Shown here one piece after another: positions 21,401 through 32,119 of a stretch of DNA of 64,000 bases; within the stretch, counting starts at the first letter, position 1; each line of letters begins with the position of its first letter. Source of the stretch: Bagarius yarrelli. Its lineage: Eukaryota; Chordata; Actinopteri; Siluriformes; Sisoridae. The notes beneath the pieces were generated by a model that was not told the origin of the DNA, did no database searches, and saw nothing but the letters and a program-made list of their open reading frames with translations. The stretch is from positions 496,001-560,000 of the forward strand of contig VCAZ01000107.1 in assembly GCA_005784505.1 (NCBI GenBank), written 5' to 3'. The position numbers and the translations under genes are program-made.

Positions 21401-24400
21401 AGCTCATCGAAAGCGCAGTCGGCTCGTAGAAAAATTCCCAAAAGAAAATGCTGCCGGTAGCTAAAAAGAAAAAAAAAAAACTGTTCTTAGTCTGCAGTGA
21501 CGACTCCGGTAGCGTCTACCAGATATAGGAGAGTTAAACAGACCAGTTTTTGGTAGCCTGAAAAGAATTTAGGTAGCCAAAAATAAAGAGACATTATTTT
21601 TGATGTGGAATATTGTAAAAGTGACTAAACATTTAGAACACGTCTTTATCCAGAGTGATGTCATTAGTTTTATTTATAAAACTGAGCAATTGCGGGTTAA
21701 GGGCCTTGCCTAGGGGCCCAGCAGTGGTCACTTGGTGGGAATCAAACCCACAATCTTCAGGGTTAGCAGTCCAACACCTTTACTTATAAGCTACCAGCTC
21801 ATTTTGAAAACATTGTAAAAAACAATAAGAACTGTGGGCAGGAAAATAATCTAATCATCAGTCACCATTAGAAAAGTGTGTTTCTGGCCGAACGGCCCTA
21901 TTTCAGATTTCAGCGATAATGACTGACAGGACGATGGAGGAGGAATTAATGAACAACAGATCCCGAGTGTCACTGAGGTTTAATCTAATAAATGAATAAT
22001 ACTCTCATTTAGTACTGAGGTATATTCTCAAGTTGCTATATTTGTCAACTTTTACTTTTATTTTCACCACATTTCCTAGATAAAGTGGATTCTTTTAGTC
22101 TGGTACGTTTCTCTAAAGCATATTCTTTACTATAAGGTCCGGTGTGAGTAGTGAGATCATTGATTAAAGATATTTCCGCATGTGTGAATAACTTTATTAC
22201 CATCAGGTACTTTATCCACCTCAGCTGATGAATACTCTTCCTGAGCTTCCTGTAACAGCTGATCTGTGTGTCTGTATACTCAAAAACAAGTTCTATTTAT
22301 TTTGAGTATCTAGTATAAAGCCATGAATCTGTTATTATTAATTTAGTATCTTGTTTGTGGGTTTAAAACTAATTTCTTCTCTCACTTTATTAAATGATGG
22401 TGTGGCTGAATGATGAAAAGATCTTGTTATCTTGATTATTGGGATGAGAACACTGACTAGCAGCCACTCTGACCAGAACAAACTAACATGTTGATACGTG
22501 CGATGAAAGAATAGGAGTGTATGTAAAAAAAAAAATCTTTTATACTGTAGAAAAGCTAAGAACTTTATTAAGTTTTAAAGTTTGCTCAGTGATTCAGGGA
22601 GGTAGCAGGTACCCTCCCCCCTCCACTCACTGTGGTGAGTACTCTTGCAGACCTGCAGCAAACTTACCTGTTCCTGCAGCTCAGCCAGGCGGGTGGCTCG
22701 CTCCTCCTCCGAGTCAGAGCTGGAGCTGGACGAGTCAGCACTGCTCTCACTGCTCCCTGTGCTCTTACTTACTACCGCTGCGACAGACGTGCCTCCGGGG
22801 GACGAGGGCTCATCCGGCTCGTCTGGCATCTTGGCGAACCGCATTTCAAACACGTCCTTCCAGCACAGCAAGGGTTAGACAAGGCAAGTCAGGTATGACA
22901 AAGTGAACCTGCACACTTCATTCATTCATTCATTCATTCTTACCTGAAGTTTCCTTGCCATGGCAACAACCTCATGATCAGGCGGATTATATTTATAGCA
23001 ATTTGAAAACATTAACCGGACATCTGCTGCAAAGCTCTGGGCATCCTGGTACTCCCTGCTGTCCATTTTTTTCTAGAAAAAGGAATCAGTATGTAATGTG
23101 ACCTATGTGGAAATGCCTTTATATAAATATTACTATTCTGTGGCTCTATTATATAAAGCAATTACTTTGGAATTCGGATTAACCCTGAAAACACAAATAA
23201 GAGGTATGTGTAAGACATACTTTGACTGTACTGAGGTCCATTGGCTGTTTGATGATTTCATGGTAGTCGTGCAGCTCTAATGCTTCTGCGTCCACCGGTT
23301 TATAGAAAGGCCAGGCGTATGCTGCATGCTTCTTGGACAGCATCTCTTTTAAAATGGTGTCGCAGTATTTGAGGTGGTCGCTCAGTTTGCACTTTTTGTT
23401 GCCCTGCTGAAGGAGCTCGCCATCGTCCAAGTCCTTCTTCGGAGGTTTGATGGGTCGGCCAGTGCTCTCGCGTCTGGAAATCACCTTGCTATGTTTGGAG
23501 TCTAGCAGAGGAGTGGGAGACTCGCCTCGGCTGGCCGTGATGGCACAGGTAGTGGGAGTGGTAGTGTCCGCTTTCCGCTTCACCCCCTTCTTCTGAAAGC
23601 AAACAAAATAAATGTTTGGGATCAGCAGTTCAGACAACACTAACTTCAACACAGGAATTCTTCACAAATACAAAAATGAATCAACTTTAATCCAGGCTAC
23701 CATATGAAGATTATTCCGCTATCAGACGATAGTTTTAGAGACTATAAGAGGAAAATCTGCTCACATCGGTCAGTGTAATTGTCTTTTGGTTAAAATAAAC
23801 CAAAGCAAGTCATGTTATATGTAGCAATGTTATTTTAGGTTAGAACTTGGCCTTGGACTCATTCTTGGCTCGGACAAACAGAACATTCTTCAAAATGAGC
23901 ACAAAGTAATAAAGATTTAGTAACACGCAGAAATTTATAATAAAATAAATTCTTACTCGGTACTACTGCATTTACAACAGTCCTCCAGTGCAGTCCTTAC
24001 ACTGATCGCTTTTAGGAGAAGGTAAAGGTGAGCGATATGACCAACATTCTACTTCACAATATGAGTCATTTTACTTCACGATATAGTAATTTAAATATTG
24101 TTATTGTTATTCTGTAAAACCAACAAAAAGAATTTTTATATAATAAACTGAAATACTTTATGAATAAAAATAACTTCTTGTATTACTTTTTTCCTTTTAT
24201 TTGGTTCTTGATAAATATAATAAATGAAGTATGTAAATAATTTTACTATAACAACAAATTCCACAGTTGTGTGAGCAAATATAAACTTTTCTTAACTAAC
24301 ATCTTTTTACAGGTATAAAATAAATAACAGAAAAATCTAAAATATGAAAATATTAAACGTAAAAATTCTCATTAGTTTGTTTTTAGTTTTTCATGTTTTT

Positions 24401-27400
24401 GATAAACTTCAGGACAAAATGTTAAAATTCCTGGCAGCAGGTTGGACACCGTCATTTTGTAATTTTGTTAGTAAGGATGATGTTGGTGGAATTGGTGCGC
24501 AGCAGATCTGGAGCATCGCTGACAAATGCTGTGTAAACTCAGTGCTGCGACTCCCAGACACAGTTTGCACTCGCTGATTTAAAGTCAAATTAAAAACGGA
24601 GCAAAAACGCATTTAAATGTGATTTTTATACCACTCCGATATTGTCAGTGGCACTCCGATACCTAGAAATATACACAGAATTTAACAAATCTATTACGAG
24701 TCACAATTTATTCGGTGGTGGTTTTATATATATATATATATCATACCACCGCCCAGTCCTGGACTAATGCTGTGATAGCTAAACGCTATGATCTAAATAA
24801 AGTTACATAAATATGCTGTTCAGTGTTTGATCTTCGACCCCCTCCCTCCTCCAAAGAGCAGAGATCTGTGAACGAACATCTGTATTTAGGCCTGGTGGGA
24901 GTCGTACTAGGGAAAATCAGCGATCTGGAGTGACGAAACAATCGTGTGACACACCAGTCAGCCGTCATTTACCAAAAGATTACATTAGGATCAGGCAGGA
25001 GCAGAAGCATGTATGCTTACAGTAACTGGAATAAGAGGTATAAATGAAGGAATGTTTCCATGTATTAGTGTTGTGAAGAGGTTTATCCCGTCTCTCAGCC
25101 CATTTTTATTCTGGTTGAGGTGGTTCTGTGTAGCAGTTTTATTTTAATTGGATTTTTAAACTAATTGTAACCGGAATTCAACGCTTCCCACATCAGGACA
25201 TCATTATGGAGTGAGATCAGTCTCAATCACACAGTAATTCAAGCGATAGACACGACACACACACATGCGAATCCTAATTCACACGCACAGAACACAACTC
25301 CTGTGAAGGAAAATAAAAATATATTCAGTTACAAAAACAATTCACGTGCACAACATAAGGATAGAAAATAAAACTCAAGTTTCACAATTACAACTGTGTA
25401 TAAATGTTTTAAACATTTAAAATTAATGAGTTTATTGTGACTGAATGTACACATTTTGTAGGGGGTGTGACTCGAGGCACATTGGGTCAGACTGTTCCGG
25501 TGAGAATGGAGTGATAAAAGATGCGCCGCAGCATTTAAATCGTTTGTGTGGCAACATTTTGGTTCCCAAGACAAAGACAATACGCGAACAGTGTAAGAAA
25601 TGAATACCAAACAGCTCTGCTAACACCGTCTGCGTCACTATTGGAACAGGCAATGCGCGTAAAACGGATGTGGCTGTGCGTGAGACAGGATCTTCACACA
25701 CACAATAAATCTTGCTACACAGGCTTGGTGGACTCGGTGTTGCGTGTTGCTCTTTTGTTCAGTCGGGTGAGACGGGTGGCTGGTTTTTTTTTCCACCGGA
25801 GTTCAACAGCTGTCGCAGTACACACGTATTAATGCACAGTGTTTATATGTTGTTAATTACCGCATATAATTCATTAAAATAGAAGTTTAATTTCATAAAG
25901 CACAGGTTAATTTTCTCATGAATTTTGTGTATATGCAAAGTTTGTTTTGCCAAATTTAACACCGACTCAAATATACACCATATCAGAGAAATTCCCATTA
26001 TTCCAGAAACATTGACAATAAAATGTTCAAAATGATCTCGCAAGAACATAAACAGAAACCAAAACACCAAACGGTTTAAAGCACAAAAAAAGATTTTCAT
26101 TTGGTTATTTTTAAATAGTTCACTAACTTTCAGAGCCATAAAAGAAAAACTTAAAAGAAAGATACCAGTGTTTGTCAAGAATTAAGAGGGCCGGTAACAC
26201 AACAGCGCTTTCTATTCAGTCCTGTAACTCTGCAGACCTACAGCTGAACTCGGGATGCAGCGATTAACTGATGTCACTATTAACTGCACAATTCATTAAC
26301 CATAAAGACGCCACAACACTGTGTTTCTGCTGCACCGAATAAAAGACAATTTAGACAATTTGGCTAAAATAAAAATAAAGGTGCAGCAGCTTAACACACA
26401 CACACACACACTGAGTGCCTAAACTCTGTTTGCCCCAAAGCTCCGTCCGAAAGTCGTCAGTTTGGGGTAAAGAAATGATGGGGGCATCACTGAGTTTGAC
26501 ACATCACCCGTCTGCAACATGCGCCATAAAAAGTATGTATTATTTGGTTTTGGCAGCAATGAATAACACTAGAATATAAAGTGTGTTCATGTGATTTTAT
26601 ACACTGGCAGTGCTGTAAAGTTTATGAATGCATAATAATCATAATAAGCGTGAAACTGTGATTATTCCACAGACTATAATCGTACCAATAAACTCTATAA
26701 TGGTTTCATCCCTAATCAGAGCAATGAACAGCGTTCATTCTAAATTCTAAAACTCGGCACGATGAACACAACACAACCAGGAACAGAACAACTACAAGAG
26801 TGATGAAATGTTTCCTATCCGAATATCTGATGAAGAACTTTGAAATCAGTTCTTTAGTAAAGGGGAAATCTTACTTTGATGACAGGCTGTGCGCTGGGGA
26901 TCATGGGTGCAGCTGCTGGAACGGCCTGGACGTTAGAGGTGATGGTGGATACGGGTGTCGCTGCGATGACAGGAGTTTGGGGTGGCTGTGGAGGGGAGCT
27001 GGGACATGATGAGGACGGGGAGGTGGAACAAAGCGCTGACGCCTGCGGCGTTTCTGTCAGAGAAAAAAATGAACAGATAAAAACAGTAGACTGGTGCCAA
27101 AACTGAATTTTTAAGCCATTTTTTTCCTTTTGTCTGCGTTAATGCAAAAGTTTATATTACAATAGGACGGGTATTTTAGCCTATTTATAAAAGAAATCTA
27201 ACTTTAAAAACAGAGACTCTTATAATATTATTACTAAATCACTGATCTGTATTAACGACATCCCTATAATTTATAATAACATCTTTTAACATGCCACAAA
27301 CATAACAGTTGGCGCTTATAAATGATTTATTAATATTTAGTATTATTTTACAGTGATGTAATATTCTGACACTCGTATCTCCACAGGGTTTCTGTTTGTA

Positions 27401-28275
27401 TGGCTGTTTTAACACGTCCCAGCAGATAAGAGGTGGTGAATAAAATAGGAATGTATGAAATGTGGTAACTTGGTGAGTCCACAGAACGGAACGCATGAGG
27501 GAAAAGTCTGCAATGTGGTAATTTTTTTTAATTTACACAGTGTGTAAAAGAGGAACTTTATCTTCGGCTTTGTATGTACCGTTTAGCATTTTCACTACAG
27601 GATCACCTGCAGCAGGAGCAGCACCCGGTTTGCGTGCCTTGCCTTTCGGAGGCGGTGGCAGCAGTTCCACCTCCTCTTGGGGCATCTGTGCTACTTTCTG
27701 AAGAAAGATTTTTTCCAAGGCTTGAGCCATAAGAACAATATCATCTGTAGGCTGGAAAAATGATCAAAGCAGACACAATTTATAGTGCAACATTTCCTAC
27801 CTGATGTAAGTGAAGTATTTTATGAGGAAAGAGATTACGAGTTTTCTTTACCTTGTTATATATATAACAATTTGTGAACATAGTGTTAAAATCCTGCATG
27901 CATTCACCAGCTGTCCAGTAGTAATTATTCTCGAGTCTCTTCTTGATTGTCCCCATGTCCATTGGGTTCTTGATGACTTTATGATAATCCTTTACAAATA
28001 AAAACATGTTCACAAAATACGATTACAGTAGAAGTCAATAAACTGAGCCATAATAATGCAGAGATGTTTCTTACTGGAAGATTTAATTTGATGGCATCCA
28101 CAGGTGTGTAAAAGGGCCATGCAAACTGATGCCTCCACAAGGTCTTCACCACAACGTTCTGCATGTACTGGAGCTGGTTGGTTTTTCGGCCAGGCTTGCT
28201 GGGGTTCAGCACTTCAGGCGGAGGAGGGTTGACTATAGGGGGGGGCGCCTGGTTGGGAGACGTGACCACCGACAT
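13420..28275 (-). CDS. brd3: Bromodomain-containing protein 3 (BET family)
   Basis: Eleven coding exons join in frame to 706 aa (human 726): 28275-28075, 27989-27852, 27751-27607, 27053-26875, 23592-23221, 23072-22944, 22856-22668, 20534-20302, 20159-19870, 14389-14264 and 13538-13420. Bromodomain 1 (about 30-115) has the WPF shelf at 53-55 and acetyl-lysine-binding Asn112. Bromodomain 2 (about 290-380) has WPF at 315-317 and Asn374. A Ser/acidic stretch is near 420-441, a Lys-rich block near 468-510, the ET domain about 550-625, and a Ser-rich tail ends SSDSD. YMQNVVVKTLW in BD1 favours BRD3 over BRD2/BRD4. BRD3 binds acetylated histones and GATA1 and supports Pol II transcription. All introns are GT-AG. 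The weakest donor follows exon 3 (GTGATC). Whether this is the a or b teleost paralogue is unresolved. Confidence 0.97.
13616..13905. mobile_element. Tc1/mariner-type MITE in brd3 intron 10
   Basis: Inverted ends match: GGCTTGCATAAGTATGTCCC on the left, and the reverse complement of GGTATGAGTACTTATGCAAT on the right. The length is about 290 bp with no coding capacity. The termini resemble the GCAAAAGTATTCA-type ends of fish Tc1-derived MITEs. Confidence 0.55.
13923..13937 (+). repeat. (C)15 homopolymer
   Basis: Fifteen consecutive cytosines in brd3 intron 10, just beyond the MITE. Confidence 0.95.
16325..16425 (+). repeat. Tetranucleotide microsatellite (TCTG/TCCA/TCTA/TCCG)
   Basis: A compound imperfect tetranucleotide array on the pattern (A/G)TC(T/C). 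It lies in brd3 intron 9 about 190 bp before the Tc1 element, followed by TA-rich sequence at 16560-16612. Confidence 0.85.
16615..18064 (+). mobile_element. Complete but inactivated Tc1-like transposon
   Basis: The element is 1450 bp, flanked by TA on both sides (16613-16614 and 18065-18066). Both termini read CACACAGTCAAGCCTGAAAT, within inverted repeats of roughly 190 bp (16615-16801 and 17870-18064). The transposase lies on the plus strand. The DD34E catalytic residues are encoded at 17288 (WSDET), 17552 (HDNDPKHT) and 17657 (NPVENLW). It is disabled: the expected start codon is ACG at 16853, the DNA-binding region has frameshifts before 17100, and a TAG at 17306-17308 replaces a sense codon. 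It sits inside brd3 intron 9. Confidence 0.93.
18369..18440 (+). repeat. (GT)n microsatellite
   Basis: A nearly pure GT/GC run with one GG interruption, in brd3 intron 9. Open frames through it on both strands are artefacts. Confidence 0.95.
21620..21805 (-). mobile_element. tRNA-derived SINE, antisense, in brd3 intron 7
   Basis: The reverse complement gives a B-box-like GGGTTTGATTCCCACC, the body TAAGGCCCTTAACCCG, and a tail TCACTCTGGATAAAGACGTG. These match the copy at 6060-6255 and the shorter one at 57.2 kb. Confidence 0.75.
24020..24140. repeat. Diverged interspersed repeat with GATATG/ACGATATAG motifs
   Basis: GGTGAGCGATATGACC, followed by TTTACTTCACGATATAGTAA, resembles a common fish non-autonomous DNA repeat that begins with a GGGCGATATG-type sequence. 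Only the first ~120 bases look similar and the boundaries are unclear. It lies in brd3 intron 4, which is otherwise AT-rich and featureless (23593-26874). Confidence 0.3.
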
Positions 28276-28603
28276 AGCGGACAGGAGAACGTGGCTTGAT
28301 TGAGGTCGGGTCCGAATGGGTTCCTCTAGTTATCACAGAGTTCTTCTTTCTTCTCCGTACTCCCTCCTCGACACACACATCCCATCTCAGGACCGGAGCG
28401 TCAGCACTCTGCTGAAACGGATTGAGAAACCGGTGACTCAATGTCAGTTTCGTCCAAACATCAGTGTGTTAACTGAACTACACTGGGATAAAATCAACAA
28501 ACTAAACACATTTTTAGGAAAACAAATATTTACGTTCTAAAAAAAAAGCGTTAAACTTTATAGCAAGAAAAAAAGCAGCATAAACAGATAAACGTTAATA
28601 AAC

Positions 28604-28735
28604 CGATATTGACGATTCAACGATATAACGAATCGGTTCATAATTATGAGGAAAGGGTGAACCGATTAAACAATATAACGAATCGGTTGATAATTCTAAG
28701 TAAAGTGTGAACCGATTCAACAATATAACGAATCA
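28604..28735 (+). repeat. 50-bp tandem repeat upstream of brd3 coding start
   Basis: CGATATAACGAATCGGTT at 28621 recurs as CAATATAACGAATCGGTT at 28671 and CAATATAACGAATC at 28721, an exact 50-bp spacing over about 2.5 copies. Each unit contains the inverted pair AACCGATT/AATCGGTT, so units can form small hairpins. Confidence 0.9.
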
Positions 28736-28879
28736 AATAAATCAATGCAGTCATCAAGTGGTTCATTGATTCAAACATACACCCATGTTCCGATGTCTCT
28801 AAAATCTTTTTCTGTCAACAATAAATTTAAATAGTAAACATCAGGTTTTACTGTTAAACGGTTATGATTTTTACTGTGA

Positions 28880-29060
28880 CGAAACACTCGTTCGCCGACA
28901 TTAGCTAACGTTAGTTAGCAGATCGCGCGCTCTCAGGGGTCTCCGGGGAGATTTCCAACCGGGGAAATTTCCTTAAAGTAAAATAAGCCGAATGCAGCGA
29001 ACCGGATCCCCGGATCGTCTCGGTACAACTTTCTTTAAAAGATGGCGGTCAAGGTAAAGC
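28880..29060 (-). promoter_or_regulatory. brd3: brd3 promoter / CpG-rich 5' region (inferred)
   Basis: About 600-800 bp upstream of the brd3 ATG the sequence becomes rich in CpG (GATCGCGCGC, CCGGGG-like and CGGATCGTCTCGG stretches). It contains a YY1-type AAGATGGCGG at 29039-29048. CpG enrichment continues patchily to about 29.35 kb. This is the likely promoter, with a non-coding first exon; the exact start and splice donor were not determined. Confidence 0.45.
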
Positions 29061-29926
29061 TGTGCATCGAGGCTGCCATAAAGCTAACGCTAGCTGACTG
29101 TGGCTAACAGCGCCTCCATATCTGCTCCACGGTTACAGCCATTGTGTGCACGCCATGCGATGAGTTAGCCGGTTAGCTGGACGGTTTAAAACACACACTG
29201 AGTTTTTGTTGCCTTAATCAAACTATAACCCCAAAATATCAAACGCACGACGACGTGAGCACGTTTAATCCGGTGATAAATTAGACCAAACGGCGCTGCT
29301 GACGGGGTAAAAAGGCCGCTTTGTTATGTTGTTGCACCGCCGCTGTGCATGAGAGGCGTTCTGTACATTCAGCCGTGTGTTTTACCCCCATAAAAACAAG
29401 CAAATAAAGCATTAAAACTGAAAATTAACTCCAATCCAAAGACGCTTATCGTAAACACACATATGAAACTTTATTACTTTCACTCCGAGCAGCTCTGGTA
29501 GCGGTTCCTTGCAGATTTTCCGGAAGGTTTTTATTGCATCGAAGCGGCATAATACACGGCTGCCTCAAATCGGGTAGTTGGGTCGTGTGTGTGTGTGTGT
29601 GTGTGTGTTGTGCACATGCGCAGTGGCCCACATTATTGTGGTCCATATTGTGCTGATGAACTGCTGGCCTTTAGCCCGCATAGCGTTTATACACCGGGTT
29701 GCTGTTCTGTTGTTTTAACCTCAAACACACACTCACGCGTTTGACCTTACATTCAAACAAAAATCCTTCTCAAATAGCATTGGATTAACACCTAAACTTA
29801 TAAACGGCGTGTTTCTTAACACGTGATGGGAGTAAATAATAATAATAATACTAAACAGACGCTGTAGATTTAATAGCATCGAATCGACGGTACTCGGTAC
29901 AGAAGTAGTACACGTCGCCACTGTTC

Positions 29927-29937
29927 TGCGCATGCGC
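29927..29937 (+). promoter_or_regulatory. NRF1 consensus palindrome
   Basis: An exact TGCGCATGCGC about 0.9 kb beyond the inferred brd3 promoter. A weaker CACATGCGCAGTGG occurs near 29612. A role in brd3 or upstream transcription is inference. Confidence 0.4.
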
Positions 29938-30065
29938 TAATGACGCTATGCCTGGGGCTCGATCAGAATTTGCTCTGTTTTGTATTTTTAGTGCACTACA
30001 TACAGCGTGGAGGTCATTATTACATAAACCCTAATATATTTCACACACGGAGTGCAGAGAACCAT

Positions 30066-30345
30066 GTGTAATTCAGCTTAGTGATTAGCATGGTTGCTTC
30101 ACAGCAAGAGGTCCTGGGTTCGATTCCCCTGCAGGGGTCTTTCTGTGTGGAGTTTGCATGTTCTCGCTGTGCTTGTGTGTGTTTACTCGGGGTTCAGTGT
30201 GTGTGTGGCCTGTGATGGACTGGTGACCTGTCCAGGGTGTCCCCCTCCTGCCTTTCGCCCTTTTAGAGACGGCTGGGACTCCAGCAGATCCCTGTGACCC
30301 CGAATTAGTGAAAAAGTGGGTATAGAAGATAAATTCTTGAAGTAA
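30066..30345 (+). mobile_element. DANA-type tRNA-derived SINE
   Basis: The head has an A-box-like TTAGTGATTAGCATGG and a B-box GGGTTCGATTCCC. The body follows with GTGTGGAGTTTGCATGTTCT and CTGGTGACCTGTCCAGGGTG, ending GGGTATAGAAGATAAATTCT. It is the same family as the antisense copy at 36.19-36.52 kb, and its wording resembles the zebrafish DANA consensus. It is not a functional tRNA gene. Confidence 0.85.
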
Positions 30346-30631
30346 TTTATGTTGTCTTTTATTCCCAACCAAACAGGTCTTAAAAACACTTATTTTATTT
30401 TGGTGAATTTAATTTTAGATGTACGTATTTGAGACAAGTTTGTCGTTGAGATGTGATGGTGTTTTAGTTGATTTTCTTAACCTTCCTGTTGTCTTCAGGT
30501 CAAATTTGATATTATTAAATAAGAAATAATTTGTTTTTATGTAATTAGTTGAAATTAACACGTTGTAGCCCAGATCTCAGTGATCATTTTTCATTCAATG
30601 CTTTAACAAATATGAGGCTTAAGATAGCGGT

Positions 30632-30634
<3 letters not shown>

Positions 30635-30672
<38 letters not shown>
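30635..30672 (+). repeat. (AC)19 microsatellite
   Basis: A perfect AC dinucleotide run. Confidence 0.98.
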
Positions 30673-30676
<4 letters not shown>

Positions 30677-30873
30677 GACAGAAGGCAGTTTACTATTATT
30701 AGACCTGACACTAAAACACACATTGCCTGTTTTTAATAGAATTTTAACTACCCATAGTTTTTCCTTTAGCTGTTGATTCTGCCAGAAATATTTTAAATAA
30801 AATTTAATAAACATATGCACATGACTTCATTAAATGACTTTTAATTGCTTTAATGTAACCTGATTAATCAAAT

Positions 30874-30887
30874 GTTGCCATGGCAAC
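30874..30887. promoter_or_regulatory. Palindromic RFX X-box
   Basis: GTTGCCATGGCAAC is a perfect 14-bp palindrome and an ideal RFX-family X-box. No ciliary gene is adjacent; brd3 lies 2 kb away. Function is untested. Confidence 0.4.
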
Positions 30888-30899
30888 AAAAGACAAGGA

Positions 30900-32115
30900 A
30901 CCAGTCAGTATAATAAATACAACATTTTCATAATCAGCCCCAACCACCAAATCTACAAATAGAGTAAAATAGAGTTTATTCCAAAACTCACCACTTCTTA
31001 TTCACACATATTCACACATTCATAATGAACATGTGGCTTCGAATCATTCTAATAAAACCCAAACAAGCTTTTTAGCTGCATATGTAACTTTGTGATAATG
31101 GCGGCCTAAAAAAAAAACATCTAAAAGACTGAAACACATCGTTCACTTAAAGGATATTAAATGTTTTTCTTATTTTGGTTAAAAGTCTCTTCACATCAGG
31201 GTAATTGTTAGTTTAATTGGTCTAAATGTATTTATATAATCTGTGGAAGGTTTAGAACCAAGAAATGTTCATGCAATTAAAATGTTTGGTCCGAACATTA
31301 TGATAGGCTTTCCTAACTGAATGTTCATGTGCAAACATCCGCTAACTGTGTCATCAGTGCAGTCATATACTGCAAAAAAATGTCTGGATAAAAAAAAAAA
31401 AAACACAGCGAAAACTTGAATTAATATTGGTGATTTGTTTCCACACTGGAGTCGACTGCAGGAGTCAAAGGGTCTGAAAGATGATGTCATGGGTACAGTA
31501 TTTCTTTTAGACAGATAGGAATATGGTGTGGTTTTGGTGTGTTTTATTAGTAACAATAGCTTATGTAGTTTGTGTATCTTTATGAACTCCAGCAGCAGTA
31601 GTGTGTAATCAGGGAATATTTTTATATTTGGTATTTTAGTACTGTTACTAAATGTATAATAAAGTTTTCTGATATATTGTAATAATGTTGTCTCTGCTTG
31701 CTAATCTGTGCTGTTTATACATTTAGACCCTGAGGGTGGGACGGACACTTTCAGTGCTATCAAGCTACAGTTAGCAATATGTCCCACTGCACTTTTAACC
31801 CTACTATCTACTATCCCTACTATCTACTATCATTTATTATCATCTACAATAAAATAATGCATTATATGATCTAGCACCTCTTTGTTTGGGTAGTCGTAGA
31901 CAGTCCGTTTGTCTCTGTTTCAGATAATAACATCACTGTGGACCGGTTTTAAAATACATTTGTAGCAATATCTAAAAAAACAGACAAACTCCAGAGCCAC
32001 GCCCCCTGGACATATGAACATGTACAGATTGGCAACCAGAGACAACATTCTTACAATACATCAGAAAACTTTATAACACAGTTAGTAACAGTACTAATAT
32101 ACCAAAGATAAATAT
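30900..32115. other. No recognisable feature
   Basis: AT-rich intergenic sequence with short TATCTAC repeats near 31800. No exon, RNA gene or firm repeat assignment was possible. Confidence 0.5.
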
Positions 32116-32119
32116 ATTA

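Noticed and set aside
30066..30140. tRNA gene
   Set aside because: A- and B-box-like sequences are present, but the segment continues into a SINE body and does not fold as a complete cloverleaf with paired acceptor stem.
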